A stretch of 64,000 nt of DNA, taken from positions 434,001 to 498,000 of the forward strand of contig JAAVHP010000012.1 in the NCBI GenBank assembly GCA_014799665.1, written 5' to 3'. The translations under genes were made by a program, and so were the position numbers. How positions within the stretch are numbered: the stretch's first letter is position 1; each line of letters starts with the position of its first letter. Shown here in pieces: positions 18,337 through 27,647 of this stretch. The notes beneath the pieces were generated by a model that saw only the letters and a list, made by a program, of their open reading frames with translations, was not told the origin of the DNA and ran no database searches. The stretch comes from Clostridiales bacterium (GTDB taxonomy: Bacteria; Bacillota; Clostridia; Christensenellales; Pumilibacteraceae).

Positions 18337-19613
18337 TGGCAGGCGTCGATATAATCGGCGCGGGGCTTGCGGGCTGCGAAGCGGCGCTGTATCTTGCCGA
18401 GCACGGCGTAAAGGTTAGGCTGTTCGAGGCAAAGCCGCTGTGGCGGTCGAAAGCGCATAAATCGAACGGATTAGCCGAGATCGTTTGCTCCAATTCGCTT
18501 AAAAGCGCATTGCTGACAACAGCAAGCGGCACGCTCAAAGCAGAGCTCGATATTCTTAATTGCAAGCTAATTTCGCTTGCGCGCGAGACATCCGTTCCAG
18601 CGGGTAGCGCACTTGCGGTCGACCGCGATATGTTTTCGGCGCGCGTGACGGCGGCTGTAAATTCTAATGATAATATAGAGCTTATAAACGAGATTGTAAC
18701 CGATATAGATGCCGATAGGCTTACGATCGTTTGCGCAGGTCCCGTTTGTCACGACGGAATAGCAAGCTCGTTGATGCGTTTGACCGGCGAGCAGTCGTTG
18801 CATTTCTTCGACGCCGCCGCGCCTATTATAACCGCAGAATGTGTCGACATGAACAGTGCGTTTTTCGGCGCGCGCTACGGCAAGGGTGATGCGGACTATC
18901 TTAACTGCCCGATGAACAAGGAGCAGTATCTCGAATTTTACAATGCGCTCATTTTTGCGGAACGGGTGATCGACGAGGTGGGCGGCGTGTTTGAGGGATG
19001 TATGCCCGTGGAGGTAATGGCGGCGCGCGGCGTGGACGCGTTGCGGTTCGGTCCGCTAAGACCCGTCGGGTTTCGCGACGCGGGCAAGCCGTATGCGGTA
19101 TTGCAGCTACGGCGCGAGAACACCGAGTCGTCGCTATTCAATATGGTAGGTTTTCAAACCAATCTCAAATTCGGCGAGCAAAAACGCGTGTTCTCGCTCA
19201 TTCCTGCGCTACGCAATATCGAAATCGTGCGCTACGGCGTAATGCACCGCAATACGTTTATCAATGCGCCGCGAGCGCTTAATAGCGATCTTACGCTCAA
19301 AAACAGTCCAAAAACGTTTATTGCGGGACAGCTCAGCGGTGTAGAAGGGTACGTGGAGAGCATAGCGACGGGACTTCTCGCGGCGGTAAACGCCGAGCGC
19401 GTACTGCGCGGTTTGGATACGGTAACGCCTCCGCGCGATACAGTGCTCGGCGGACTGTGCGCGTATATCACTACTGAAAACAAAGACTTTCAACCGATGA
19501 ACGCAAATTTCGGTATATTGCCGCCGCTCGACGGCGTTAAGAAAGCCGACAGGAAGCAGGCGTACTACGAGCGCAGTATCAAGTCGTTCGGCGCATGGGC
19601 GCAAACTCTGTAA
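18336..19613 (+). CDS. trmFO: TrmFO, folate/FAD-dependent tRNA m5U54 methyltransferase
   Basis: A 425-residue flavoprotein that methylates U54 of tRNA using methylene-tetrahydrofolate. The N-terminal FAD-binding motif reads IIGAGLAGCEAALYLAEHG. It is followed by the TrmFO-specific EIVCSNSLKS (with LKAEL), VPAGSALAVDR, CPMNKEQYLEFY, FEGCMPVEVMAARG and LRPVGF. Near the C-terminus are GVEGYVESIATGLLAA and NFGILPPL. Length is normal. The order topA-trmFO-hslV-hslU matches the Bacillus arrangement except that xerC, usually between trmFO and hslV, is missing here. A promoter follows, so hslVU is a new unit. Confidence 0.95.
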   Translation: MAGVDIIGAGLAGCEAALYLAEHGVKVRLFEAKPLWRSKAHKSNGLAEIVCSNSLKSALLTTASGTLKAELDILNCKLISLARETSVPAGSALAVDRDMFSARVTAAVNSNDNIELINEIVTDIDADRLTIVCAGPVCHDGIASSLMRLTGEQSLHFFDAAAPIITAECVDMNSAFFGARYGKGDADYLNCPMNKEQYLEFYNALIFAERVIDEVGGVFEGCMPVEVMAARGVDALRFGPLRPVGFRDAGKPYAVLQLRRENTESSLFNMVGFQTNLKFGEQKRVFSLIPALRNIEIVRYGVMHRNTFINAPRALNSDLTLKNSPKTFIAGQLSGVEGYVESIATGLLAAVNAERVLRGLDTVTPPRDTVLGGLCAYITTENKDFQPMNANFGILPPLDGVKKADRKQAYYERSIKSFGAWAQTL

Positions 19614-19620
19614 AAAATAA

Positions 19621-19649
19621 TTGTCAATTGTTTTAGATTGTGGTATAAT
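19621..19649 (+). promoter_or_regulatory. Promoter of hslV-hslU
   Basis: TTGTCA (19621-19626), 17-base spacer, TATAAT (19644-19649), about 40 bases before the hslV Shine-Dalgarno sequence. No CtsR or HrcA operator was recognised. Confidence 0.75.
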
Positions 19650-19691
19650 CTTTATAATTAATTTGTTAAATATCCGAAAAGGAGAGTGTAT

Positions 19692-20225
19692 ATGAAACTC
19701 GAAGGAACAACCATTATAGGCGTTAAACGCAACGGTCAGACCGTTATTGCGGGCGACGGACAGGTTACGCAGAATCAACAGGTAGTCATGAAAGGCAATG
19801 CGTGCAAGGTGCGCAGGCTTTATAACGATACGGTTATTTTCGGGTTCGCGGGCTCGGTAGCCGACGCGTTCACGCTCAGCGAGCGGTTCGAAGAAATGCT
19901 CAATAAGTTTTCGGGCAATCTCATGCGCGCTGCGGTCGAGCTTGCCATGCTGTGGCGCGGCGACCGTGCGCTTCGTCAGCTCGAAGCTCTCATGATAGTA
20001 GCCGACAAGAACGATATGTTTATTTTATCGGGCAGCGGCGACGTTATCGAACCTGAGCACGGCGTTTGCGCTATCGGTTCGGGCGGCAACTACGCGCTCG
20101 CCGCGGGTAGGGCGCTTCTCGAAAACACCGAGCTGTCTGCCGAACAGATCGCGCGCGAAGCAATGCGCATAGCGAGCGATATTTGTATATTCACTAATTC
20201 TCATATCACTGTGGAGGTGGCGTAA
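19692..20225 (+). CDS. hslV: ATP-dependent protease subunit HslV (ClpQ)
   Basis: A 177-residue N-terminal nucleophile protease of the HslVU complex. ATG 19692 is chosen because GGAG sits 7 bases before it; the GTG at 19686 is inside that Shine-Dalgarno region. A five-residue leader MKLEG precedes [10 protein letters not shown], so the first Thr is the probable catalytic N-terminus after processing, as in E. coli rather than the Ser of B. subtilis. [57 protein letters not shown] and a VYTN-like end are typical. The stop overlaps the hslU start. Confidence 0.95.
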   Translation: MKLEGTTIIGVKRNGQTVIAGDGQVTQNQQVVMKGNACKVRRLYNDTVIFGFAGSVADAFTLSERFEEMLNKFSGNLMRAAVELAMLWRGDRALRQLEALMIVADKNDMFILSGSGDVIEPEHGVCAIGSGGNYALAAGRALLENTELSAEQIAREAMRIASDICIFTNSHITVEVA

Positions 20226-21547
20226 TGGAGCTTACACCCAAGCAGATAGTGAGCGAACTCGACAGATACATTATCGGTCAGACTAAGGCGAAGCGCGCCG
20301 TGGCGATTGCGCTCAGAAACCGCTACCGCAGAAGCAAGCTTCCCGAAAGCGTTCGCGACGAGATCACGCCAAAAAACATTATCATGAAAGGTCCTACGGG
20401 CGTAGGTAAAACCGAGATCGCACGCAGGCTCGCTAAGATCATGCGCGCCCCGTTCATTAAGGTGGAAGCGACCAAGTACACCGAGGTCGGCTACGTAGGT
20501 CGCGACGTCGAGTCCATGATTCGCGATCTCGCCGAAACCGCAGTACACCTTGTTAAGCAGGAGCAAATGGCGGTCGTCGAGAGCAAGGCGCGCGAATTCG
20601 CAGAGCAAAAGGTCGTCGATATCGTATTAAAGGCGCGCAAGAAAACGCATACCGATATTGCCGAGAGCGTGCTTAAAGCGCAGATAATAGACGAGCTCAA
20701 AGACGGCAGGCTCAACAATACGATAGTCGAAATCGAGATCAACGAGAGTATGCCGCAAATGCAGGCGATGCCCGGTATGTCGATTGACATCAACCTTAAC
20801 GATATGCTCGGCTCGCTCGGCAGTCTTATCCCGCAAAAGAAGAAACGCCGCAAGGTGCGTATCGAGGAAGCTATCGAGCTGTTCAAGGAAGAAGAAAGCG
20901 AGCGGCTTCTCGATATGGACGCTATAAAAGCCGAGGGCGTGCGTCGCGCGCAAGAGGACGGTATTATCTTTATCGACGAGATTGACAAGATAGCCAATCG
21001 TCAAGGCTCGGGCGGTGGCATGGACGTTTCGCGCGAGGGCGTTCAGCGCGACATTCTGCCTATCGTAGAAGGCTGCACGGTCATGACCAAGTACGGCGCG
21101 ATTAAGACCGACTATATACTGTTCATAGCCTCGGGCGCGTTCCAGATTTCGAGCGTTACAGATCTCATCCCCGAGCTTCAAGGCCGTTTCCCCATACGCG
21201 TCGACCTTCAATCGCTTACCTTTGAGGACTTTGTTCGCATCTTCACCGAACCCGAAAACGCTGTCACGCGCCAGTACGCGGCTATGCTGTCGGTGGAGAA
21301 TATCAATCTGAAATTCACACCCGAAGCGATAGAGGAAATGAGCCGTATAGCCGTTCTCGAAAACGAGACTGGCGAGGATATAGGCGCAAGGCGGCTTCAT
21401 ACCGTTATGGAAAGCTTGTTAGAGGACATAAGCTTTAATGCCGACGGCAACAATCCGCTGATCGACGTGAACGTAGACAAAGCGTACGTCGAAGAACATC
21501 TCGCAAAAGAGATCTCGGCGCACAACCTCAAAAAATATATATTGTAA
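20225..21547 (+). CDS. hslU: HslU (ClpY) unfoldase ATPase
   Basis: A 440-residue AAA+ ATPase that unfolds substrates for HslV. The start is ATG in the TAATG overlap with hslV. Family motifs: VSELDRYIIGQTKAKRAVAI, Walker A GPTGVGKTE (about residues 56-64), the pore motif GYVGRD, and Walker B IIFIDEIDKI. The sensor and arginine-finger region follows in SGAFQISSVTDLIPELQGRF. The inserted I domain (about 110-240) is Met, Lys and Glu-rich. The C-terminal KKYIL tail, which docks into HslV, is present. Confidence 0.95.
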   Translation: MELTPKQIVSELDRYIIGQTKAKRAVAIALRNRYRRSKLPESVRDEITPKNIIMKGPTGVGKTEIARRLAKIMRAPFIKVEATKYTEVGYVGRDVESMIRDLAETAVHLVKQEQMAVVESKAREFAEQKVVDIVLKARKKTHTDIAESVLKAQIIDELKDGRLNNTIVEIEINESMPQMQAMPGMSIDINLNDMLGSLGSLIPQKKKRRKVRIEEAIELFKEEESERLLDMDAIKAEGVRRAQEDGIIFIDEIDKIANRQGSGGGMDVSREGVQRDILPIVEGCTVMTKYGAIKTDYILFIASGAFQISSVTDLIPELQGRFPIRVDLQSLTFEDFVRIFTEPENAVTRQYAAMLSVENINLKFTPEAIEEMSRIAVLENETGEDIGARRLHTVMESLLEDISFNADGNNPLIDVNVDKAYVEEHLAKEISAHNLKKYIL

Positions 21548-21589
21548 TTTATCACCGATTACGCATAAAGAATTAATAGAGGTATCATT

Positions 21590-22834
21590 TTGATAAACGT
21601 ACCCAAGGGCACTAAGGATATGCTTCCAGCCGAAGCGTATAAATGGCAGTTCGTAGAGAATGCGGCGAAAAAGATAACCGCGCTGTATAACGTTAAGCAA
21701 ATTCGCACGCCCGTGTTCGAACACGCCGAGCTTTTTCTGCGCTCGATAGGCGACAGTACAGATATCGTCAATAAAGAAATGTATATTTTCGAGGACAAGG
21801 GCGGACGCAAGATGGCGCTTCGTCCCGAGGGAACGGCAGGCGTAGTGCGGTCTGTGCTCGAAAATAATATTTGCGAGACTTTGCCGCAAAAGCTGTTCTA
21901 TATCGAAGGCGTTTACCGCTACGAACAGCCGCAGGCGGGCAGATACCGCGAGCATCACCAGTTCGGCGCGGAGTTCTTCGGGAGCGATTTGCCGTGCTTC
22001 GAGGTAGAACTTCTCGGTATGGCGCGCGACTTCCTGCAAGAAATAGGCTTCAATGACTTGCGCTTGCAAATAAACTCTATCGGCTGCGAAAAGTGCCGCG
22101 CCGAGTTTAATAAGGCTTTACGCGAGTTCTTGGCTTCGGTAAACGACAAGATTTGTTCGGACTGCCGCCGTCGCGCCGAGGTCAATCCGTTGCGCACGCT
22201 CGACTGCAAGGTTCCGTCCTGTCGCGAGGTGTACAAGAAAGCGCCCAAGATAAGCGACTTTTTGTGCGATGAGTGCAAGGCGCACCACGCCGAAGTTTTA
22301 AGGGGTTTGGACGCTATCGGCGTAAAGTACGTAGAAAATCAAAATCTCGTGCGCGGGCTTGATTACTACACACGTACCGTTTTCGAGTTTTGCGACGGCG
22401 ACCTCGCCGTGCTTGCGGGCGGGCGTTACGATAATCTTTGCGAGGAGCTGGGCGGTAAGCATATTCCTTGCGTGGGCTTCGGTTGCGGTATCGAGCGTTT
22501 GATCGCCGCCGCCGAGACGCGCGGTATTGACTTTAACCAAACCAAGCCGTGCGTGTTTGTCGCTTCCCAGTGCGATGCGGCGCGCGCTGAGTGCGTAAGT
22601 ATCGCGAATGCGATGAGAGCGGGCGGCATTTCGGCGGAGTACGACCTAATGGGCAAGAGCCTTAAAGCGCAGTTCAAGACCGCCGATCGTCAGGGCTTTT
22701 CGTACGTTCTTACGATAGGCGAAAGCGAATTGCAGTCGGGCGTATATAATCTTAAACGCATGGACGACGGCACTGCCGTTCAAGTAAGCAGAGCAACCGT
22801 AGTTGCCGATATAAAAAAGGCTGTCGCAAAGTAA
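21590..22834 (+). CDS. hisS: Histidyl-tRNA synthetase
   Basis: A 414-residue class II synthetase that charges tRNA-His. It starts at TTG 21590 with AGAGG 7 bases upstream. The N-terminus VPKGTKDMLPAEAYKWQFVE, motif 2 (LFYIEGVYRYEQPQAGRYREHHQFGAE), the histidine-A motif LVRGLDYYTRTVFEF and motif 3 (GFGCGIERL) are all present. The anticodon-binding domain fills the last 90 residues. A cysteine-rich patch CSDCRRRAEVNPLRTLDC is normal for Firmicutes HisRS. No T-box was recognised upstream. Confidence 0.95.
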   Translation: MINVPKGTKDMLPAEAYKWQFVENAAKKITALYNVKQIRTPVFEHAELFLRSIGDSTDIVNKEMYIFEDKGGRKMALRPEGTAGVVRSVLENNICETLPQKLFYIEGVYRYEQPQAGRYREHHQFGAEFFGSDLPCFEVELLGMARDFLQEIGFNDLRLQINSIGCEKCRAEFNKALREFLASVNDKICSDCRRRAEVNPLRTLDCKVPSCREVYKKAPKISDFLCDECKAHHAEVLRGLDAIGVKYVENQNLVRGLDYYTRTVFEFCDGDLAVLAGGRYDNLCEELGGKHIPCVGFGCGIERLIAAAETRGIDFNQTKPCVFVASQCDAARAECVSIANAMRAGGISAEYDLMGKSLKAQFKTADRQGFSYVLTIGESELQSGVYNLKRMDDGTAVQVSRATVVADIKKAVAK

Positions 22835-22835
22835 A

Positions 22836-23264
22836 GTGATCGAGCAGTGCGTCGTTAAAAAAGTCAAGCGCGGCTTGGCGTTCGTCGAAGTAAAACGCTC
22901 GGACAAATGCGAAGGCTGCAAGCTGTGTGCGTTTAACAAGCAGAACGTTATGGTCGTTCCCGCATTGTGTAGCGAGCAGGTGGCGGCGGGCGACGTAGTT
23001 ACCGTGCAAATGCCGACTAAACCTGTCGGCGCGGTCGCATTACTCATATACGCGTTACCGCTCTTGGGAATAGTAATAGGCGCGCTGATCGGGCTCGTCG
23101 GTTCGTGGCAGTTGCAGTTAGGACTTGCGGCGGCGGGGCTTGTCGTAGGGCTTGCCGCAATAGTACCGTTAGAGCGGCTGTACCGAAAAAAATCGGGCGT
23201 AATGCCTGTGGTGTTACCTAAATCTAACGAGCAACAGCAACAAAATATAAATGACGGAGTATAA
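22836..23264 (+). CDS. RseC/SoxR-reducing system-like membrane protein
   Basis: A 142-residue protein starting at GTG one base after the hisS stop. The N-terminal domain contains [13 protein letters not shown], a Cys-x2-Cys-x2-Cys cluster, plus an earlier Cys at position 4. Two membrane helices follow ([21 protein letters not shown] and [18 protein letters not shown]). That is the layout of the RseC/RsxC-associated SoxR_reducing family found with Rnf complexes. No Rnf genes are in view, so the partner here is unknown; a redox role is inference. Confidence 0.75.
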   Translation: MIEQCVVKKVKRGLAFVEVKRSDKCEGCKLCAFNKQNVMVVPALCSEQVAAGDVVTVQMPTKPVGAVALLIYALPLLGIVIGALIGLVGSWQLQLGLAAAGLVVGLAAIVPLERLYRKKSGVMPVVLPKSNEQQQQNINDGV

Positions 23265-23266
23265 AT

Positions 23267-24496
<1,230 letters not shown>

Positions 24497-24507
24497 GAGT
24501 ATAAGGC

Positions 24508-24942
24508 ATGAGATTATCGACACGCGCAACATACGGCATGAGACTGTGCTTTATGCTTGCTTTGTCAAAAACGCCGCTGAGCGCGTCACAGCTCGTCAAG
24601 CAAACCGATTTGAGCATGAAATATCTCGAACAGCTTTTGGCTATGCTCAAACGCGGTGAGATAGTCCGCGCGTACCGCGGAAAATCGGGCGGCTATATTC
24701 TCGCGCGCGAACCGCAGGATATAACGGTAGGCGATATGCTCGAAGCGCTCGACGACGGGTTCGTCGCGCCCGAGTGCGTGCTCGGCAATTGTACCGATAT
24801 TTATTGTCCTAACCGCAACGTGCTTAACAAGATAAACGAGGGAATAAATAACGTTCTTAAAAGCGTAACCCTTTTGGATATAATAAACGATCATCGCAGT
24901 AATTGCGGCAACGGCGCCCCGACCACGCCGGAAACAGTATGA
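24508..24942 (+). CDS. Rrf2 family (IscR-like) transcriptional regulator
   Basis: A 144-residue winged-helix regulator. The N-terminal DNA-binding part MRLSTRATYGMRLCFMLAL... SMKYLEQLLAMLKRGEIV, with RGKSGGYILAR, is standard Rrf2. Three cysteines, C90, C95 and C100, spaced x4 and x4 (CVLGNCTDIYC), could bind an Fe-S cluster as in IscR-type sensors. It overlaps the cysteine desulfurase gene by four bases (ATGA). That pairing is the classic arrangement for regulation of Fe-S cluster or sulfur supply; target sites were not identified. Confidence 0.9.
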   Translation: MRLSTRATYGMRLCFMLALSKTPLSASQLVKQTDLSMKYLEQLLAMLKRGEIVRAYRGKSGGYILAREPQDITVGDMLEALDDGFVAPECVLGNCTDIYCPNRNVLNKINEGINNVLKSVTLLDIINDHRSNCGNGAPTTPETV

Positions 24943-26057
24943 ACAAGAATATTTATCTCGACTATGCGGCAACCACGCCGACGGACGAATCTGTTCTGTC
25001 ATCCGCTATGCCGTACTTTACCGATATCTTTTATAATCCGTCGTCTGCGCACGCCGCGGGGCAAAAAGCCTCGCAGGCGGTCGAACGCGCACGCGAAAAA
25101 TGCGCCAATGCAATAAACGCCGCGCCGAACGAGATATACTTTACTTCGGGCGGAACGGAAGCCGTCAATCAAGCAATGCTCTCCGTTATCGGCTCGAATA
25201 AAAAACACGTCGTGATCTCGGCGATCGAGCACGACGCGGTCATGGCTAGCGCAAAGGTTTTGGAAAACAACGGTTTTACCGTAGATACCGTCAAGCCGAC
25301 GGCGGACGGAACGATTACGCCCGAAGCATTAAAGAAAGTTATTCGGGACGATACTGTGCTCGTATGCGTAATGACGGTCAATAATATAACGGGCGTGATA
25401 CAACCGATAAAGGAGCTTGCAAGCGTTGCGCACGATAACGGCGCGCTGTTTTTCACAGACGCGGTGCAGGCGGTAAACTCGGTTAAAATCGACGTAAAAG
25501 ACAGTAATGCGGATATGCTGTGCGTTTCCGCGCATAAATTTTACGGCTTAAAGGGCGCGGGCTTTTTGTACGTTAAATCGCCCGATAAACCGCGTCCGCT
25601 CATAAGTGGCGGCGAGCAGGAGAGGGGCGTACGCGCAGGCACTCACAATACTCCCGCAATTGTCGCAATGGGCGAAGCGATAGAGCGCGCGCAAAGCGGC
25701 GTAAAAGAATACGCCGCGCAAACGCACGCTGTCGTGCAGGCGTTTTTAGGCGAGCTTAAATACGGCGAGCCGATAAATTGTCAAACAAAAACCAACGATA
25801 TAATATCGATAGTTTTCGACGGCGTAAACGGCGGTCGGCTTGCTGTGGCATTATCCTGCGCGGGAGTGTATTGTTCGGTCGGTTCGGCGTGTTCGGCGGG
25901 CTCGGCAACTCCGCCGCCCACTCTCGTCGCCATGGGCGTAAAAAACGCCGATTGCGCCGTAAGATTCTCGTTCGGCAAGGGAATAAGCACGGACAGCGCA
26001 AAAGCCGCCGCCCGCATTGTAAACGAAACGGTCGCGCGGCTTAATGGCAAAAACTAA
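24939..26057 (+). CDS. Cysteine desulfurase (NifS/IscS family)
   Basis: A 372-residue PLP enzyme that releases sulfur from cysteine for Fe-S clusters or tRNA thiolation. Translation begins at ATG 24939 (MNKNIYLDYAATTPTD), overlapping the Rrf2 stop; the longer upstream frame is the regulator's coding region. Motifs: EIYFTSGGTEAVNQAML, the PLP-lysine motif SAHKFYGLKGAGFLYV, RAGTHN, and the catalytic cysteine loop CSVGSACSAGSATPPP. No IscU or MnmA gene follows, so its acceptor is not shown here. Confidence 0.93.
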   Translation: MNKNIYLDYAATTPTDESVLSSAMPYFTDIFYNPSSAHAAGQKASQAVERAREKCANAINAAPNEIYFTSGGTEAVNQAMLSVIGSNKKHVVISAIEHDAVMASAKVLENNGFTVDTVKPTADGTITPEALKKVIRDDTVLVCVMTVNNITGVIQPIKELASVAHDNGALFFTDAVQAVNSVKIDVKDSNADMLCVSAHKFYGLKGAGFLYVKSPDKPRPLISGGEQERGVRAGTHNTPAIVAMGEAIERAQSGVKEYAAQTHAVVQAFLGELKYGEPINCQTKTNDIISIVFDGVNGGRLAVALSCAGVYCSVGSACSAGSATPPPTLVAMGVKNADCAVRFSFGKGISTDSAKAAARIVNETVARLNGKN

Positions 26058-26089
26058 ATTATAGTAGGCAATTTCGCTGCACGATATCT

Positions 26090-26218
26090 TCAATCGTTTT
26101 CGAGTTTTTCTTTCGCCATCTTAATGGCTTTTTGCGGGACTTTCTCTTTTTCCATCTTTTTGAGCGCCATCGCTCCTGCCACCGCACCGATAGCCATTCC
26201 CAAGATCAATTGTTTCAT
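26090..26218 (-). CDS. Small 42-residue protein with N-terminal hydrophobic helix
   Basis: A short ORF: MKQLILGMAIGAVAGAMALK, then a Lys/Glu-rich tail ending LEND. It is preceded by GGAGG 8 bases before the ATG, a strong initiation signal, which is the main reason to call it real. The first 20 residues are Gly/Ala-rich and hydrophobic, like a membrane or YtxH-type helix; the rest is charged and amphipathic. An inverted repeat overlaps the Shine-Dalgarno sequence. It converges on the cysteine desulfurase gene. Function unknown. Confidence 0.6.
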   Translation of the reverse strand: MKQLILGMAIGAVAGAMALKKMEKEKVPQKAIKMAKEKLEND

Positions 26219-26229
26219 ATTGTTATCCT

Positions 26230-26255
26230 CCACGTATATTATGTCTTATACGTGG
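26230..26255 (-). promoter_or_regulatory. Inverted repeat overlapping the small ORF's Shine-Dalgarno
   Basis: CCACGTAT (26230-26237) and ATACGTGG (26248-26255) form a perfect 8-bp stem. On the minus strand the 3' arm runs into the GGAGG of the small ORF, so folding could hide the ribosome site. Confidence 0.4.
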
Positions 26256-26312
26256 AATTTTTATCCGAGGAGTAAATTTACCCGCTTGCGAGAGTAAATT
26301 TGCGACGAGAAC

Positions 26313-26350
26313 AAATTTAGTATAATCTCTGTTTTGATTATACTAAATTT
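26313..26350. promoter_or_regulatory. Long perfect palindrome, candidate operator
   Basis: AAATTTAGTATAATC (26313-26327) and GATTATACTAAATTT (26336-26350) are exact inverted copies, 15 bp each with an 8-base loop. It lies between the minus-strand small ORF and the GntR operon, just upstream of the latter's -35. Both arms contain TATAAT-like sequence. It may be the binding site of the adjacent GntR regulator; this is inference. Confidence 0.45.
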
Positions 26351-26363
26351 ATTTAAAAAGGTA

Positions 26364-26392
26364 TTGACATATATATAATATCATGCTAAACT
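26364..26392 (+). promoter_or_regulatory. Promoter of the GntR-ABC operon
   Basis: TTGACA (26364-26369), 17-base spacer, TAAACT (26387-26392). Predicted start near 26399, about 20 bases before the regulator gene, with a small AATACA/TGTATT inverted repeat downstream. Confidence 0.55.
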
Positions 26393-26419
26393 TAATACAG
26401 ATAATACAGTTTTGTATTG

Positions 26420-26758
26420 GTGTATAATTTGAAGCAATGCGTGTATATTCAAATAGTCGAGCGTATTAAGCGTATGTGCGAGCTCGGTTTATACGATGAG
26501 GACGGCAAGCTTCCGTCCTGCCGCGATTTTGCTATGAGTTTGGGCGTAAACCCCAATACCGTGCAGCGCGCCTATACTCAGCTGGAAGAAGAAGGTTTCG
26601 TTACGGCTTCGCCCAAGAAAGGATATTTCGTTAAGGCTGTTAATTCTCGGCGGGAGAGCGTCGCTATCGACAAGATAAAAGAGCTAAAAGCGGCGGGCTT
26701 TACGCGCGCCGAGCTTATCGATATAGTAAAAGAAATATATGGAGAAGAAAATGATTAA
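26420..26758 (+). CDS. GntR family regulator, YtrA-type
   Basis: About 112 residues: a single winged-helix domain (YIQIVERIKRMCELGLYDED, LPSCRDFAMSLGVNPNTVQR, LEEEGFVTASPKKGYFVK) plus a short helical tail, the compact YtrA layout without a ligand-binding domain. No clear Shine-Dalgarno sequence is present; TTG 26417, GTG 26420 and TTG 26429 are all possible starts. It overlaps the ABC ATPase gene by 8 bases. YtrA-type repressors usually control the ABC operon they head, often induced by cell-wall antibiotics; that inference applies here. Confidence 0.88.
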   Translation: MYNLKQCVYIQIVERIKRMCELGLYDEDGKLPSCRDFAMSLGVNPNTVQRAYTQLEEEGFVTASPKKGYFVKAVNSRRESVAIDKIKELKAAGFTRAELIDIVKEIYGEEND

Positions 26759-27644
26759 AACGGAAGGGTTAAAAAAGAGCTTCGAAAAACATATCGTTTT
26801 CGACGGTGCGGATATAGCCGTCGAGGACGGGAGCGTGTGCGGGCTGATCGGCATAAACGGCGCGGGCAAAAGCACGCTGCTGCGCATACTGTCGGGCGTT
26901 ATACGGCACGACGAAGGAAAAGTAAGCATTGACGGTATGCCTGTTTACGATAACCAAAAGGTGAAGAAAGATATATTCTTTTTGCCCGACGACCCGTATT
27001 ACGACAGCAATTTTAACGTTAAACGGCTTCGCGATCTGTACGCCGCGTTCTACGATTTCGACAAGGAAAAGTTCGACGAGTACATAAAAACCTTCGGCTT
27101 GCCCGCCGATAAGCCCATTCGAAATTTTTCAAAGGGTATGCGCCGTCAAGCGTTTATCGCCGTTGCGTTCTCGTGCAAAACGAAGTATTTGTTTTTGGAC
27201 GAGGCGTTCGACGGGCTCGACCCGCTGTGCCGCATGGAATTCAAGCGCGGGCTGATCGAGTGCAAGGAACGCGGCACTACGGTTATAATTTCGTCGCACT
27301 CGTTGCGCGAGCTCGAAGATATTTGCGATAGCTTTATTTTGATAGACAGTGCAACCGTCAAGCAGTGCGGCGCGCTCGTCGACGCGCTCGAAAATATATT
27401 TAAACTCCAATTTGCGTTCGGTAGCGACGATTTCACACGCGAAAAGCTTCCGTTCGAGGTATTGCGGTTTAGCAAGGTCGGTAAGGTCATAACGATCGTT
27501 GCGCACGGCAACAGCGAAGAAGCTGTCAAACAAATAACGGCAATGTCTCCGCTGTTCGTCGAAGAAATTCAAATGGATTTCGAGGATATGTTTATCGAAG
27601 AAGTGCAAAGCCGCGGCTACTTGAAAGGCGAGGAGGGGAATTAA
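26751..27644 (+). CDS. ABC transporter ATP-binding protein
   Basis: A 297-residue ATPase. ATG 26751 is preferred over ATG 26739 because GGAGAAG lies just before it. Walker A GINGAGKSTLLRIL is near residue 40. The signature reads FSKGMRRQ, a variant typical of the YtrB/EcsA-like exporters. Walker B is KYLFLDEAFDGLDP, and the H-loop is in VIISSHSLRELEDI. The C-terminal 80 residues are the accessory domain seen in drug and bacteriocin exporters. It pairs with the permease 3 bases downstream. Confidence 0.92.
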   Translation: MIKTEGLKKSFEKHIVFDGADIAVEDGSVCGLIGINGAGKSTLLRILSGVIRHDEGKVSIDGMPVYDNQKVKKDIFFLPDDPYYDSNFNVKRLRDLYAAFYDFDKEKFDEYIKTFGLPADKPIRNFSKGMRRQAFIAVAFSCKTKYLFLDEAFDGLDPLCRMEFKRGLIECKERGTTVIISSHSLRELEDICDSFILIDSATVKQCGALVDALENIFKLQFAFGSDDFTREKLPFEVLRFSKVGKVITIVAHGNSEEAVKQITAMSPLFVEEIQMDFEDMFIEEVQSRGYLKGEEGN

Positions 27645-27647
27645 ACT

